From a virus: a stretch of DNA of 37,013 nucleotides. The translations under genes were made by a program, and so were the position numbers. Shown here piece by piece: positions 1-9,721 of the stretch. The stretch spans positions 1 through 37,013 of IMG/VR virus record IMGVR_UViG_3300050343_000210, one strand, 5' to 3'. How positions within the stretch are numbered: position 1 is the first letter of the stretch; each line of letters starts with the position of its first letter. The notes beneath the pieces are model-generated. The model was not told the DNA's origin. It saw only the letters and a program-made list of their open reading frames with translations, and did no database searches.

Positions 1-1596
1 CATTATCCTTGCATGGAGAGGGTTATCAGCAGCATCGATCTGCCCTTGGGTCTCCTCATAAAGGGCCATCATTTCTTCATATTGTGCCAAGTCAGCCTCA
101 GCCTGCCGGGGTGTAGGCACACTGGGGTCAAAGGTCATATCACTGGCAAGCTCACCAAAGTCCATGCTCGGTGCAACAAAGGTGGCAAACTCTGACAGGG
201 GGATCTCAACGTATGCGCCCGGGTTTTCCTGCGCGTACCGTAGATTCTCTGCAGTCTCAGGCATGGACTCTTCTAATACTTCAGGATCTATCTCCTGAAA
301 GAAACGCTGCGCCGCATCATCATCGACATGGATAGTATCGACCTTGCCATGCTTCTCCCTGACAGCATTGATAAACTCTTTGAACTTAGAGGGGGCATTC
401 TTGAAGGTAGTGCTCTCACTAACCGCCTCACCCAGTGCTTGGAAGGCAGCCTTTCTTTTCTCAACCTCAGACTTCTGTGATGCAGCACCCGCCGTATCAA
501 CCACACCCGCAGGCAGGCCAAGCACCAAGGCAGTTCGTGTTCCCTGAGACCACGTCTCAAAGATCTGCTCACCAGCAGACTCAGGCATCTTCCCTGTCAG
601 GAGGTACTCACCCGCTATCTGGCTCATCTCTTGAAGGGCTTCAGTGCCACCCTCTACCTGAGAGTTGATCGCGTAGTCTCTGGCAATCTCAGCCGCCCTT
701 GCTCGGAACCGAGGATGACGTAGTAGTTGTTTTACATTCTGCTTCTTCAGGCTGGACAGGAACCTGAACGCGCCTGTCGCCCGGGCAACAGCACTGGCAC
801 CCAAGAACTCCAGTCCACCATTGATTCCACCAACCAGTAGCGCAGCACCCCGTGCTACATTGGGATCGATAGGCTCCCCATCAGGGCCAATGAGGTCAAT
901 GTACTCACGATAGGCAGCACCAGTCTCCATCTCAAACATCTCTTTACCAGCAGCTAACTTCATAACGGCTGCTGTGCCGGGATATCTACCTTTGTTAATC
1001 AAGGTCTCAACAAAAGCAGCGGCGACTGTTGGATAGAAGACCGTGTCCTGCGTCAGGATACTGGAGTACTGACCAGCGAATTCAGCCGCATCGCCCGGGG
1101 CTTTGGATATCCAGTTGAGTCCTGCATCTCGTCCTTCGTATTGCTGGAGCTGTGCATCATACCCGGCCATGCCCTCTAGGTAGGTCTTGGTGTTCTGCCA
1201 CATGGTATTGAAGGAATGGTTACTGGACTCATGGGAGATGTCACCAAACTTAGTGGACTGTGAGATGTCTCTGGTGATGTTATCCAGATAGCTCTCGGTC
1301 TTGGCTAGGCTCTCGATGTCATCCTGAAGCGCAAGCTCATCAGCGTCCAGCAGGATCCCACGGGATACGGAGTCCTCTGGAAGAGTGTCATACAGCCCAC
1401 GGTTTCTGGCATCGCGCTCAATCTGGGCGTAGTTGTCCTCAACGAACTGAACATCCTCCTCACCAGTGATCTTGGCAAGGTGCTCTGCCTTCAGTCTTCT
1501 CTCGGCGTTAACATCCAGAGACATCTGCACATTGTCAGTAAGACGCGCGGCATCTCGCTCCTTGTACTGGGCTGCATACTCTTCAAGCTCATTCAT
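1..1596 (-). CDS. Putative internal virion (ejection) protein, 532 aa, runs to window edge
   Basis: The frame opens at ATG 1596 and stays open to base 1. If the window is circular the next codon (37013-37011) is TAA, giving a complete 532-residue protein. The start overlaps the upstream stop as ATGA and has an AAGGA ribosome site. The protein is helical and charged at the N-terminus. Roughly residues 240-275 form a glycine/alanine-rich hydrophobic stretch (around GAALLVGGINGGLEFLG) that could insert in a membrane. The C-terminal part is acidic. I recognise no catalytic motif. Its place between another large internal-type protein and the 2519-aa polyvalent protein suggests it is packed in the head and ejected with DNA, like T7 gp15/gp16. 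That role is inferred from gene order only. Confidence 0.75.
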   Translation of the reverse strand, partial: MNELEEYAAQYKERDAARLTDNVQMSLDVNAERRLKAEHLAKITGEEDVQFVEDNYAQIERDARNRGLYDTLPEDSVSRGILLDADELALQDDIESLAKTESYLDNITRDISQSTKFGDISHESSNHSFNTMWQNTKTYLEGMAGYDAQLQQYEGRDAGLNWISKAPGDAAEFAGQYSSILTQDTVFYPTVAAAFVETLINKGRYPGTAAVMKLAAGKEMFEMETGAAYREYIDLIGPDGEPIDPNVARGAALLVGGINGGLEFLGASAVARATGAFRFLSSLKKQNVKQLLRHPRFRARAAEIARDYAINSQVEGGTEALQEMSQIAGEYLLTGKMPESAGEQIFETWSQGTRTALVLGLPAGVVDTAGAASQKSEVEKRKAAFQALGEAVSESTTFKNAPSKFKEFINAVREKHGKVDTIHVDDDAAQRFFQEIDPEVLEESMPETAENLRYAQENPGAYVEIPLSEFATFVAPSMDFGELASDMTFDPSVPTPRQAEADLAQYEEMMALYEETQGQIDAADNPLHARIM

Positions 1597-3197
1597 TTTT
1601 TCTTATCCTTCAGATATACACGGTATGCCTTACCATAGGATATAGAGTTAATCGGAGCACCAGTAGCCCGGATCCTGCTTTCTAGTTCCTGCATCACCGC
1701 AGAGGTATTCTTCCCTTCTCTCTCCGCTATCATAGTAAACACATCATCGTAATCTTCAGTAAATGTGAACCCCATATATCGCCCTGTGACGATCTGTTCT
1801 TTCTGTAGCTTGAACTGACTGTTAACAATGACACGGATCTCCTCCGGGGTGGGCTCGGCCCCGCCCTTCTCACTTCGCTTCGCCAAGACAGCAGCATCAA
1901 CAGCAATCCTGAAAGCCTCCTCCCTTTGGAGATCATCTTCCTCGGATGGGTCTATTTGCATTGTCTTAATTTTTCGATCAACAAGAGCTTTGATAGCGTC
2001 AAAGCTGGCTATTGATTCAGGGTTAGCTCTCGCTGTGAGCTTGTCACTAAGCCCTTGCCATGTTGTTTCTCTCAGACTTCCGGTGGCTTCGTTCAGCTCC
2101 TTCAGTAAATCAGCATAAGGAATAGACCTGTCTTCAATTTTATTGTTTAGCTTGGTGTACACCCCGGAGTCATCCTCCTTTGAATACAGACTTGTACCGC
2201 CAGAATCAGTGTAAGACTTCCACATTGCATCAATGCTCTTAACATAGGCAGGGTCTTGGGCATAAGGCTCAGACAAGATGGGGGCGAAGTCCTCGCTCCA
2301 CGTCATATCCATACCCCGGTTCTTCTTGTCCATCACGGTAGACAGGGCAGCAGCCTGCTGTGCCTTGATGTACTTGGTGTTAGACGTACCAAGGTCAGAC
2401 TCCATTCGATCAGCAGCAGTGAGGGCTTTGTCTGCCCACTTGTTGTGCTCTGTGTCATCCCAAGGTGTGCCGGCAACAGTCTCATTATCCTTATGTGTAG
2501 CTGCGTACTCCCTGAGCTTCTCAGGATTCCCCCCGGCTATCAGGGCATCATACTCATCCTGCTGATCCCACAGGTACTCATCATCCTGCAGTTGATCAAT
2601 GAGCTCCTGCTTTGCCGCTTTTGCTTTGGGGGTATCAACCGGGTAGGTGTCCAATGCCTGCCTTGCAGCAGCAGCATTCCTGCTTTCTACCGCTAGGTTG
2701 TATCGATCAACAGACTCCAGAGCCATGTCTTCAATAGCCATTGTCGCAGCTTCCTGAACAGACCGCTCGATCTCAGGGGCAATAGCGTTAAGAGCTTCTT
2801 GTTCCCAGACATTCCTGTGTGCCCCAGAGGATATCGTTGCACCCCGGGCAGCCCGTGAGTCATCAGTGAACTTAGCCAGAGCATGAGTGTAAACCTTCCA
2901 CTTCGGAACAGGGCCAGATGAGACATCAACCTCACCCTCCAGTCCCCATGCCTTGATCTCATCTTCACTAAACTCTCGCCGGGTAGACATCCACTGCTTG
3001 AATTTTGTAATGTCATCAAGGTGATCAGCTTGCGCGTTGTTAACATCATACTCATTCTTGATCTCGTTAACATTGGCTGCCATCTCAGCAAACTGACCAA
3101 TCATCTTGGCCTTTGCCAAGTGAGGCGCAGCGGCCTGCCCGGGGGAAATAGTCTGAGACGGCTGCGCTCGACTGCGCTGTATCTCTGGTAACTTCAT
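1593..3197 (-). CDS. Putative internal virion protein, 534 aa
   Basis: ATG 3197 is preceded by GGAG at a good distance, and the upstream gene stops only about 10 bases before. The protein is highly charged and mostly helical. It has many Asp/Glu/Lys and short heptad-like stretches but no signal peptide, membrane segment or recognisable enzyme motif. Size, composition and position, directly after a gp14-like protein and before another large virion-type gene, match the second internal core protein of T7-like particles (gp15 class). Those proteins form part of the ejected trans-envelope conduit. No sequence motif proves this; it is an inference from synteny. The stop codon TGA overlaps the ATG of the next gene, so the two are translationally coupled. 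Confidence 0.75.
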   Translation of the reverse strand: MKLPEIQRSRAQPSQTISPGQAAAPHLAKAKMIGQFAEMAANVNEIKNEYDVNNAQADHLDDITKFKQWMSTRREFSEDEIKAWGLEGEVDVSSGPVPKWKVYTHALAKFTDDSRAARGATISSGAHRNVWEQEALNAIAPEIERSVQEAATMAIEDMALESVDRYNLAVESRNAAAARQALDTYPVDTPKAKAAKQELIDQLQDDEYLWDQQDEYDALIAGGNPEKLREYAATHKDNETVAGTPWDDTEHNKWADKALTAADRMESDLGTSNTKYIKAQQAAALSTVMDKKNRGMDMTWSEDFAPILSEPYAQDPAYVKSIDAMWKSYTDSGGTSLYSKEDDSGVYTKLNNKIEDRSIPYADLLKELNEATGSLRETTWQGLSDKLTARANPESIASFDAIKALVDRKIKTMQIDPSEEDDLQREEAFRIAVDAAVLAKRSEKGGAEPTPEEIRVIVNSQFKLQKEQIVTGRYMGFTFTEDYDDVFTMIAEREGKNTSAVMQELESRIRATGAPINSISYGKAYRVYLKDKKK

Positions 3198-3207
3198 TAC
3201 TTACTCC

Positions 3208-3672
3208 TTATCCCGGCCCGGGCTTTGTTCCAAGGTAGAACGGATCACCTCCATTAGCGGCAGCGTGTCCTTTGTAGGCTCCATAGCCCTGCGCGACATA
3301 GCCTACAGCACTGCTAAGACCTGAATACAGCGCGGTATCTCCTGCCATCTGGCCGGTCTTAATTGCCATCCGAGCATCCATATTAGCCTTTGCCGTTTCC
3401 CACGCCATCTCCTGCCTGTACTGCTGTTGGTAGCCAGACTTATACCGCTTAGACGAACCAGTCATCTGGATGTTACTGGCAGCGACAGCCGCAGTTATTG
3501 AACCTAGATCATGCTGGAGATCCAACTCTCGCCTGCGTTTATTCTCTTGGGCCGTGCGCTCTATCATATCAGCCTGCATCTCGCCTGCCTTCTCCGCTGC
3601 GTCCTTGCCGTTAATGCCGCCAATAACACTGGTGGCCGCGCCAACTGCCGCTATTCCAACTGCTACCCACAT
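3208..3672 (-). CDS. gp14-like internal virion protein, 154 aa
   Basis: Start ATG 3672 sits behind GGAGGAAGT and overlaps the end of the upstream gene. The N-terminal 20 residues are a Gly/Ala/Val-rich hydrophobic helix (around VGIAAVGAATSVIGG). A charged helical middle follows (AEKAGEMQADMIERT onward), then an Ala/Gly-rich hydrophobic stretch at about residues 115-140. Many podoviruses encode a protein of this shape just before the large internal virion proteins. In T7 the equivalent, gp14, forms an outer-membrane pore during ejection. The call rests on architecture and gene order, since residue-level similarity to T7 gp14 is not visible. It could also be a non-pore core protein. Confidence 0.7.
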   Translation of the reverse strand: MWVAVGIAAVGAATSVIGGINGKDAAEKAGEMQADMIERTAQENKRRRELDLQHDLGSITAAVAASNIQMTGSSKRYKSGYQQQYRQEMAWETAKANMDARMAIKTGQMAGDTALYSGLSSAVGYVAQGYGAYKGHAAANGGDPFYLGTKPGPG

Positions 3673-4067
3673 ACTTCCTCCAGTGCGGAAAAAGAATCCG
3701 CTATCAGGTACTTCTCAATCTCTTCAAGGTCTCTGGTATCGGTTGGGTTTGACCACATCCCAGTCCAGACACAATCCTCCAAGCAGACAATTGCTCTCTT
3801 GGTTCCTGCCGGGCTAACCCAAGTATAAGGAGCATCATAGGACTCAGCCTCAAACTCACCTCCAACCAGAACCCTTCCCTTTGAAAGAATGTTAATACAG
3901 GGATACCGATGGATCTTGCCAACCACAACATCATCACGCTTTAGTGACATCTCCCGGGCATAAGTCTGATGCCCAAAGAAATGCCGCAGCCCCTCTTTGA
4001 ACTCAGGATCCACGCCACGCATAGAGTCCTCCAAGGCGACTATGTCATTGCGCTTAGAAAGATCCAT
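3663..4067 (-). CDS. Cupin-like phage virion-associated protein, about 134 aa
   Basis: The protein has the pattern of a beta-barrel (cupin-like) family found near tail genes of many podoviruses. A helical N-terminus is followed by alternating strands with KIHRYPCINILSKGRVLV, an acidic turn, and WVSPAGTKRAIVCLEDCVWT, then a helical, acidic C-terminus. Function in the family is unknown to me; it may be structural or an accessory assembly protein. An ATG at 4082 would add five residues, but the ATG at 4067 has the better ribosome site (AGG seven bases upstream), so I prefer it. The gene overlaps the gp11-like gene upstream and the gp14-like gene downstream, so it belongs to the virion operon. 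Confidence 0.7.
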   Translation of the reverse strand: MDLSKRNDIVALEDSMRGVDPEFKEGLRHFFGHQTYAREMSLKRDDVVVGKIHRYPCINILSKGRVLVGGEFEAESYDAPYTWVSPAGTKRAIVCLEDCVWTGMWSNPTDTRDLEEIEKYLIADSFSALEEVCG

Positions 4068-4665
4068 AAGCCGACCTAGCATCTATAAGAGCATTGCTCT
4101 GGATCATCTCGTTTGATCCCTGCTGCCCGTCCCGGGTGGCCGCCTCTCTCAGCTTGGCCCCGTATAGCTGCCACATTGTACCTTGTAGCGTGACGTTCTC
4201 AGAAAGGGGGATGGCAAGTTCAGCCGCCATTCTAGCCGCCAGTGCCTGAACGAACATGGGTTGAAATTTGCCCGTATCGGTCACGCGCTTGATGCCCCAC
4301 AGGTAGACAGTGGATTCTTTGGCTAAGATGAACTGCCCCTCACGCTTCCACCCTTCTGCTTGGGTTGGGTTATCGACATTACGGAAGCACCTGAATACTG
4401 AGATCCAGTTTAACGGTATTTTGTGTGCGTACATCTGCCCCCACGGGTCTAGATCAGCAACGGTAGAAGTAGCCCGAGCAGTGGCAAACGTCCACATCCT
4501 CTCCTCCAGCACAGCGTCACGAATGTAAGGGTAGTTATTGCGGCACAGTTCAGCCGTGGTTGATTGATCTGCAAAGGAGGTAATAGGGTTTGCTCCCAAG
4601 TACCCGAGGGCTTGGTTGCAGATACTCACCTCACTTATCATGGGGCCATTACTTGGGTCAGCCAT
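4054..4665 (-). CDS. gp11-like tail tubular protein A (head-tail adaptor), 203 aa
   Basis: The N-terminal region SEVSICNQALGYLGANPITSF followed by a conserved aromatic block (ERMWTFATARA) is typical of the T7 gp11 tail tubular A / gatekeeper family. That family forms a dodecameric ring between portal and nozzle. The next part contains the alternating strands and W-rich segment, and the C-terminus is helical (AAELAIPLSENVTLQG). Length of about 200 residues matches the family. ATG 4665 was chosen because GGAGAAG lies seven bases upstream; the longer reading from 4683 lacks a site. The upstream fibre gene stops at 4667, so the two are tightly coupled. The 3' end of this gene carries the last CCCGGG site before the sequence-composition break described in the findings. 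Confidence 0.82.
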   Translation of the reverse strand: MADPSNGPMISEVSICNQALGYLGANPITSFADQSTTAELCRNNYPYIRDAVLEERMWTFATARATSTVADLDPWGQMYAHKIPLNWISVFRCFRNVDNPTQAEGWKREGQFILAKESTVYLWGIKRVTDTGKFQPMFVQALAARMAAELAIPLSENVTLQGTMWQLYGAKLREAATRDGQQGSNEMIQSNALIDARSAYGSF

Positions 4666-4666
4666 T

Positions 4667-7219
4667 TTACTTCTCCGCTTCAAGTTTCTCTATGCGAGCC
4701 GTTAGGTTTTCAATAACTTCCTGTTGCTGCTGGAGCGCCTTGACCAGAATCGGGTTCAGGTTGTCACTCCTAAGCGTCAGCCACTCCATCGTGTCAGAGA
4801 CAAGGTGTTCTGAAATCTCCTGCTGCTCTTGGGCAATGAACCCTATATCCTTCATCCCCGGCATCATGGTCTTGTCGTTCCATGTGAACTCGACAGGACG
4901 CATCTGCATAATGGTTTCAATACCCATCACGCCATCCACAATGTCTGTCTTCAAGCGCCTATCAGATGAGGCGTATCCAATAACACTGAATGCGTTGACG
5001 AGTGTAGGCCCAGCCCCCGCTTGCATACCACCGTTGGTGATGTTCTTTGCGAACTCAGTAGTCTGGTTAAACGTCTTTGTGCCAGTAAAGGTCTGTGTGC
5101 CACTGGTGCGAGCCACCGTGCTGTCTACGGCGAAACTGCGGTTAGCTGTCAGGTTGCCACCACCGGACAGACCATCTCCCGCTGTGAGTGTTCTGCTCGT
5201 AGGAACGCCACCAATATCAGACGCGCTTACTGTGGCTTGTTCGATGATTCCAAAATCACCGACCTGCAACAACCGTCCTTTCGTGTTGAACTGGACGGAA
5301 CCGAAACTACCCGAACTTGCAACAAACCCTGTGGCTGTAAGCGCCCCTGATGTGGTCTGGTCGCCGCTGGTACGCAGCACAGTGTTATCAACGCTGAGTG
5401 TTCTGTTCTGCGAAAGGTTGCCACCGCCACTCAAGCCTGCGCCTGATGAGATGGTCCGGGATTCAGGAACACCGCCAATGTCACCCGCCGTTACAGTAGC
5501 CTGTTCAATAATTCCAAAGTCACCGACCTGTAATAAGCGACCCTTGGTGGTTAGATTAGATGCGCCTACTCCACCGTTTGTGGCAAAAACCCCATCGGCT
5601 TGCAGGGTACGAGTTATCTGTACATCACCGTTTGCATCTTCAAATACCACCTTGTCTGCGGCGTAGGATGCTGGCTCGATAATCCCAAAGTCACCAACCT
5701 GTAACGCTCGGCCTTTTGGTGTGAGGTTAGCCGCACCTACTCCGCCGCTTGTAGCAAACAATCCCGCAGCAGTCAGTGTGCGGTCAATCGACACATCGCC
5801 GTCTGCGTCAGCATAAATCACATTCGCTGCGTCATACGCTGATGGTACGATGATTCCAAAGTCACCGACCTCTAATGCCTTACCTTTTTCTGTGAGGTTG
5901 CCAGCGCCTAACCCGCCGTTTGTAGCAAACACACCGTCAGCAGTTAGCGTCCTTGGTATATCTACATCGCCGTCTGCATCCTTGGTGATAATGTCGGCAG
6001 CATCAAAAGTTGACTGCTGGAGAATACCAAATGGCCCGACCTCAATATTGCGCCCTGTGTCTGTAAAGACCGCAGCGCCAATACCTGCCGTGGATACAAG
6101 GCCATCTGCAACAAGCTCACCGCTTACCGTGACCTTCGTATCGGCCTCGTCTACTTGCAGCAGGCTGGTGGCTACCCAAAGATCACCCCCGCCACAGACC
6201 AGAGTGTCTTTGGCAGTGCCTTCAGGTAGTGGGCCATCGCCACCGCCGCCCGTTATATCATCGGCAGAGAAGGCTGACTGCGTGATGATTCCGAAATCAC
6301 CGACCTCAAGCAGCTTACCTTTTGTCGGCAAGTTGGACGCACCTACCCCTCCGTTTGTAGCAAACAACCCATCAGCAGTCAGGGTGCGGGTTATCTGTAC
6401 ATCACCATCTGCATCCTCTACGACTACTTTGTCTGCGTCATATTCGGAGGGCACGATAATCCCAAAGTCACCGACTTCTAATGATCGACCTGTTGGTGTC
6501 AGGTTTATTGCACCCAGACCCCCTTCATTAGCAACAACCCCTGCAGCATTTAATGTTCTGGGAACTGTAAAGTCTCCGTCAGGCTCAAAGGCGAAATTGT
6601 GCTGGGCACCATCTACATCAATGGTCGCAACATACATGCCAGAGTTTGCGCCTGTTGCTGCAAACGTAATGGCGTTGCCACCAAAAAGGTCTGATATTTG
6701 TGTCAGCGTCCAGTCTTTTGCACCGTTAGTGGTAAAACGAAGCGCCCCTGTAATTGGTTTGCCATCAGCCGTACCGCCGACAGGGATGAAGTTGCCGCAG
6801 TCGTTATTGTTATCCAAGTCTTCAAGTGCCGCCAGCGCAAGTTTAATTCCGAAATTATGCTCTTGAAGTATGAGTGTGATTTTGTCCAGCGCAAACTCAT
6901 GTGTCTCAGCAGGGAATGGGCCATAGGGCTGGTAGTCCACTAGCTGGGTTTGTTCTGTATCCCTACCAATAACAACACCCGTTGCTCCCGCTGGGTGTGG
7001 GCGGGTGAACGTGACTGTGCCACCCGTGTTAATGGTTTCACCTGCGTTGGACGAAAGCTCCACCGTATAATCTACGCCCAGTTCTGCCGCCACAGGGCCA
7101 GTAACGTACTGCTCTGTGACTTTAAGGGAACTGGCATCAACCACCTCAAAACCAAAGTCGTATTCTAGGGAGGCGTTCTTTGAAAACACCTTGGGTATGT
7201 AGCCGCTATCAATGGTCAT
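4667..7219 (-). CDS. Repeat-built tail fibre with C-terminal S74 chaperone, 850 aa
   Basis: The first ~120 residues match the N-terminal virion-attachment pattern of T7-type fibres (DYQPYGPFPAETHEFALDKI motif). The middle contains seven diverged copies of a unit centred on G-[RK]-x-[LI]-[EQ]-VGDFGI[IL], separated by DADGDV and 'ADGxFATNGGxGA' blocks, probably beta-helical shaft modules. The last ~110 residues, with SSDRRLKTDI, IGFIAQEQQEI and a coiled-coil end, are a Peptidase_S74 intramolecular chaperone. In known members this domain trimerises the fibre and cleaves itself off at the Ser of the SD motif. AGGAG precedes ATG 7219. This is a likely receptor-binding fibre or side-fibre; the glycan or protein it binds cannot be told. 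Confidence 0.88.
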   Translation of the reverse strand: MTIDSGYIPKVFSKNASLEYDFGFEVVDASSLKVTEQYVTGPVAAELGVDYTVELSSNAGETINTGGTVTFTRPHPAGATGVVIGRDTEQTQLVDYQPYGPFPAETHEFALDKITLILQEHNFGIKLALAALEDLDNNNDCGNFIPVGGTADGKPITGALRFTTNGAKDWTLTQISDLFGGNAITFAATGANSGMYVATIDVDGAQHNFAFEPDGDFTVPRTLNAAGVVANEGGLGAINLTPTGRSLEVGDFGIIVPSEYDADKVVVEDADGDVQITRTLTADGLFATNGGVGASNLPTKGKLLEVGDFGIITQSAFSADDITGGGGDGPLPEGTAKDTLVCGGGDLWVATSLLQVDEADTKVTVSGELVADGLVSTAGIGAAVFTDTGRNIEVGPFGILQQSTFDAADIITKDADGDVDIPRTLTADGVFATNGGLGAGNLTEKGKALEVGDFGIIVPSAYDAANVIYADADGDVSIDRTLTAAGLFATSGGVGAANLTPKGRALQVGDFGIIEPASYAADKVVFEDANGDVQITRTLQADGVFATNGGVGASNLTTKGRLLQVGDFGIIEQATVTAGDIGGVPESRTISSGAGLSGGGNLSQNRTLSVDNTVLRTSGDQTTSGALTATGFVASSGSFGSVQFNTKGRLLQVGDFGIIEQATVSASDIGGVPTSRTLTAGDGLSGGGNLTANRSFAVDSTVARTSGTQTFTGTKTFNQTTEFAKNITNGGMQAGAGPTLVNAFSVIGYASSDRRLKTDIVDGVMGIETIMQMRPVEFTWNDKTMMPGMKDIGFIAQEQQEISEHLVSDTMEWLTLRSDNLNPILVKALQQQQEVIENLTARIEKLEAEK
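5240..6495 (-). repeat. Seven degenerate coding repeats in the fibre shaft
   Basis: Seven copies of a block encoding VGDFGI[IL] (one reads VGPFGIL) occur at irregular spacings of about 160-270 bases: near 6465, 6295, 6035, 5860, 5685, 5510 and 5250. Flanking segments encoding TRTL-[TQ]-ADG-[LV]-FATNGG are also repeated. The DNA is similar enough to recognise directly (for example CCAAAGTCACCGACCTGTAA on the plus strand). Copy-number change by recombination is plausible. Confidence 0.8.
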
Positions 7220-7230
7220 GTGTGTATCTC

Positions 7231-9720
7231 CTACACAGAATTGCTGTTCATTTTGCCGTAGATTGCTAAGATTTCGCAGCGCATCGGCAGGTTCTCTTCA
7301 ACCAACACAACTTGAGCACTGTTCCACCCGGTGTTAGCAACTTTATATTTAGCGATGTGCTTTAGTGGCTCGGACTGATCCATTAATGATTGCGGTGACC
7401 TATCTGCGGGCCTGCTTAATCCCTGCCACACACCAGTGTCGCGCCCTTGGTGCATTGTGCCTATTTTTGGTGACGTAGAATCCCGAACCCAAACCTCTAA
7501 ATCAGAGTACCGCATCTTAGCTCCGGGGTCAGCCCCGGCCCTACTTGAAGGTATGATCGGTAGCGTCATAATGCGGGATGTCATGGGTCGCCCCACCAGC
7601 GCAGTGACCACATTAATAGGATTACCAATCTGGTCTTTTAAAACAACGCGACCATTCTTGACACGGAACACGCCAAGGTAACTGCCGTCACCAACGACTT
7701 GCGCTCGCAATCCCTCTAAGTGCTCTAGGTTATCTATTTGGTTTGTTGGCCCTTGGGTGGATAGAAACCACCGTGAGCTATTTAAATACTGCCCCTCGTC
7801 TGTGTTCTGCCAGAATGGGATGGCCTCTAACACTAGCTTTTTCTCGCCTTCTATCGTTCGCATGACCGACATATATAGTGTGTCAAACCCGTCAGTATCT
7901 GGGAGAACAGCAATGTCTTTAACCTCTGTTCCAACATCCATAGTTGACCAACCAAACAACTGGTCAACGTTATTTTGTATGTCGTAGTGCAGCAAAGCCA
8001 GCCGCCCACTGTTCAGTAAGCAGACTAGGATCTGATGTGGGTTACGCAAACGCACCATACGCCGAACACCAGACTGCAGTATTTCAGGATTCCAAACAGT
8101 TAAGTCAGGCGCAACCCAACCCTGCTTCTGGTCATTGGGAGATATAGCCCGTAAGCGCCTGCCACCTTCCGCAGCAAACATGACAGTCTCCCCAAACCCT
8201 ACGGGCTGGACGTTTACACCCCCGTGCGTGGAGTGCATGTTCACCCCAAGATCGCCGGGGGCGAAAATACCGTCAGCTTCCGCTATGTATTCCATCTCTC
8301 TAGCGCCGACCAGTAACTGTTTCTGGCCGTATACCCACTGGATGGGGGATCTGTAGATCGCGGTAAACTCAATAGAGTCATCCGGGTTGATCGCATTTAA
8401 ATCATCTATACTGAATTTGTTCCACCGCCCGACCTCAGTACCCCAGACGGTCTCGGAATTAGCATTGACAGGAACGACTACATCATCACTGTAAACAGGG
8501 TCGCTCTGTGAACCTGCTAAGATTAGGCGGCCATTGAATGAGGTACACGCTGCCGGGTAGTTGTTCTCACTCCAATCGGGATGCCCGTTTGGGATAATCT
8601 CAGGTGCGCCATCTACGTTATTTTTGACGAAAGGTATCTCTTCCAGAACGTATTTATTCTGTTGGAAGTTATAGTAGAGCCAATGTGGTCTGTGATTAGG
8701 GTGTACCAATACCAGTGCTTTAGACTTACCGCCTACAGACTCTTGGTTGTAGGGACTTTGAACGTACTGCACAGCGTTTAACTCGTCTGCTGTCCACGGG
8801 GCTTCGCCGTTTATTTCTTGATCGCCTAGCTCGGCATCCCGGTCTACCCAGACCCTGCAGTAAAATAGATTTGAGAGTCCTCCGCAATACTTCTGGTCAA
8901 CGCCTTCGTGGTTCAGTGATAGCTTTATGTGCAAATCACCTTCGTAATCGCTGTCGAATGTTAGCGTCTGTTTTTCTTCCCACACGGTAAATACTACATT
9001 CTCATCTACCTTAAACCGATCTGAAAAGTTTTGCTCGTAGATAACCCTATCATTATCATCAACCACAGTGAGTATAAGGTCAAAGTCTTCACGGGTTCTT
9101 GCGGTGGGGCCGGGAGCGTAACTCAGCTTAAACTCCAGCGAACCCATATTGTTAGGCTGCGGGAGAGAGCAAGAAGTCTTAATCTCGGCATACTTAGGCT
9201 CCGATTGTGGGTACTTATAGTCTCGCGTATGTAACCGCGCCATGTTCCCCGCCTCTACCCAATACGCCCCAAAGGTCGCATCATCGTCATTGGCAGGGGC
9301 AGACTCTTCTGGCATCGGTGTCCAATCATCTAGCCCATTCATAAAGGTGAAGTTCTTTACGATCTGTACGGGTAGACGGGTAGCTATGCGCGAGAGCGGT
9401 GCAGGGCCACTAGGGGTTAGAAACTTGTTTATGTCAGTAGTTAGCTTAATGTCACCATCGGTGAGGTACACCAAGCCCTGTTGAAGATCAGGTGTCTGGA
9501 AAGGGATTAACCGCGCGGCGGTCACCTCTTCGTTTTCAGTGTTGGTTATTAACTCCATAAAGCGGGTGCCGGGAGTACGAACAGCAGTGCCCTGAATCGT
9601 AGGCACAAAGTTCTGCATGAGCAGAGTCGCGGTTGGGGTTACTGGGTGGTCATACCTAGCCAGCATACGGTCAGATATTGCGCCGCCTGTAAAACTACTT
9701 TGAAGTTTGTGCCACTGCAT
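7231..9720 (-). CDS. Tail nozzle / tubular protein B-like protein, 829 aa
   Basis: The N-terminus (LQSSFTGGAISDRMLARYD, then GTAVRTPGTRFM) is the hallmark of the large podoviral tail-tube proteins related to T7 gp12. In those proteins 'FTGGxxSxxLxxRxD...GGxxRRPGTRF' opens the chain. Six copies form the nozzle below the gp11-like ring. Length of about 830 residues is normal for the family. ATG 9720 was chosen because family members start right at this motif; an ATG at 9738 would add six residues without a clear ribosome site. The start follows the stop of a tiny upstream frame (TAATATG), so coupling is likely. No tail-lysin motif is evident within it. Confidence 0.85.
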   Translation of the reverse strand: MQWHKLQSSFTGGAISDRMLARYDHPVTPTATLLMQNFVPTIQGTAVRTPGTRFMELITNTENEEVTAARLIPFQTPDLQQGLVYLTDGDIKLTTDINKFLTPSGPAPLSRIATRLPVQIVKNFTFMNGLDDWTPMPEESAPANDDDATFGAYWVEAGNMARLHTRDYKYPQSEPKYAEIKTSCSLPQPNNMGSLEFKLSYAPGPTARTREDFDLILTVVDDNDRVIYEQNFSDRFKVDENVVFTVWEEKQTLTFDSDYEGDLHIKLSLNHEGVDQKYCGGLSNLFYCRVWVDRDAELGDQEINGEAPWTADELNAVQYVQSPYNQESVGGKSKALVLVHPNHRPHWLYYNFQQNKYVLEEIPFVKNNVDGAPEIIPNGHPDWSENNYPAACTSFNGRLILAGSQSDPVYSDDVVVPVNANSETVWGTEVGRWNKFSIDDLNAINPDDSIEFTAIYRSPIQWVYGQKQLLVGAREMEYIAEADGIFAPGDLGVNMHSTHGGVNVQPVGFGETVMFAAEGGRRLRAISPNDQKQGWVAPDLTVWNPEILQSGVRRMVRLRNPHQILVCLLNSGRLALLHYDIQNNVDQLFGWSTMDVGTEVKDIAVLPDTDGFDTLYMSVMRTIEGEKKLVLEAIPFWQNTDEGQYLNSSRWFLSTQGPTNQIDNLEHLEGLRAQVVGDGSYLGVFRVKNGRVVLKDQIGNPINVVTALVGRPMTSRIMTLPIIPSSRAGADPGAKMRYSDLEVWVRDSTSPKIGTMHQGRDTGVWQGLSRPADRSPQSLMDQSEPLKHIAKYKVANTGWNSAQVVLVEENLPMRCEILAIYGKMNSNSV

Positions 9721-9721
9721 A

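Noticed and set aside
4590-6866. Long plus-strand open frames opposite the fibre gene (358 and 338 codons)
   Set aside because: They mirror the repeat-rich fibre gene on the other strand, lack ribosome sites, and have Pro/Ser-rich composition caused by the antisense reading. The minus strand has clear protein motifs.
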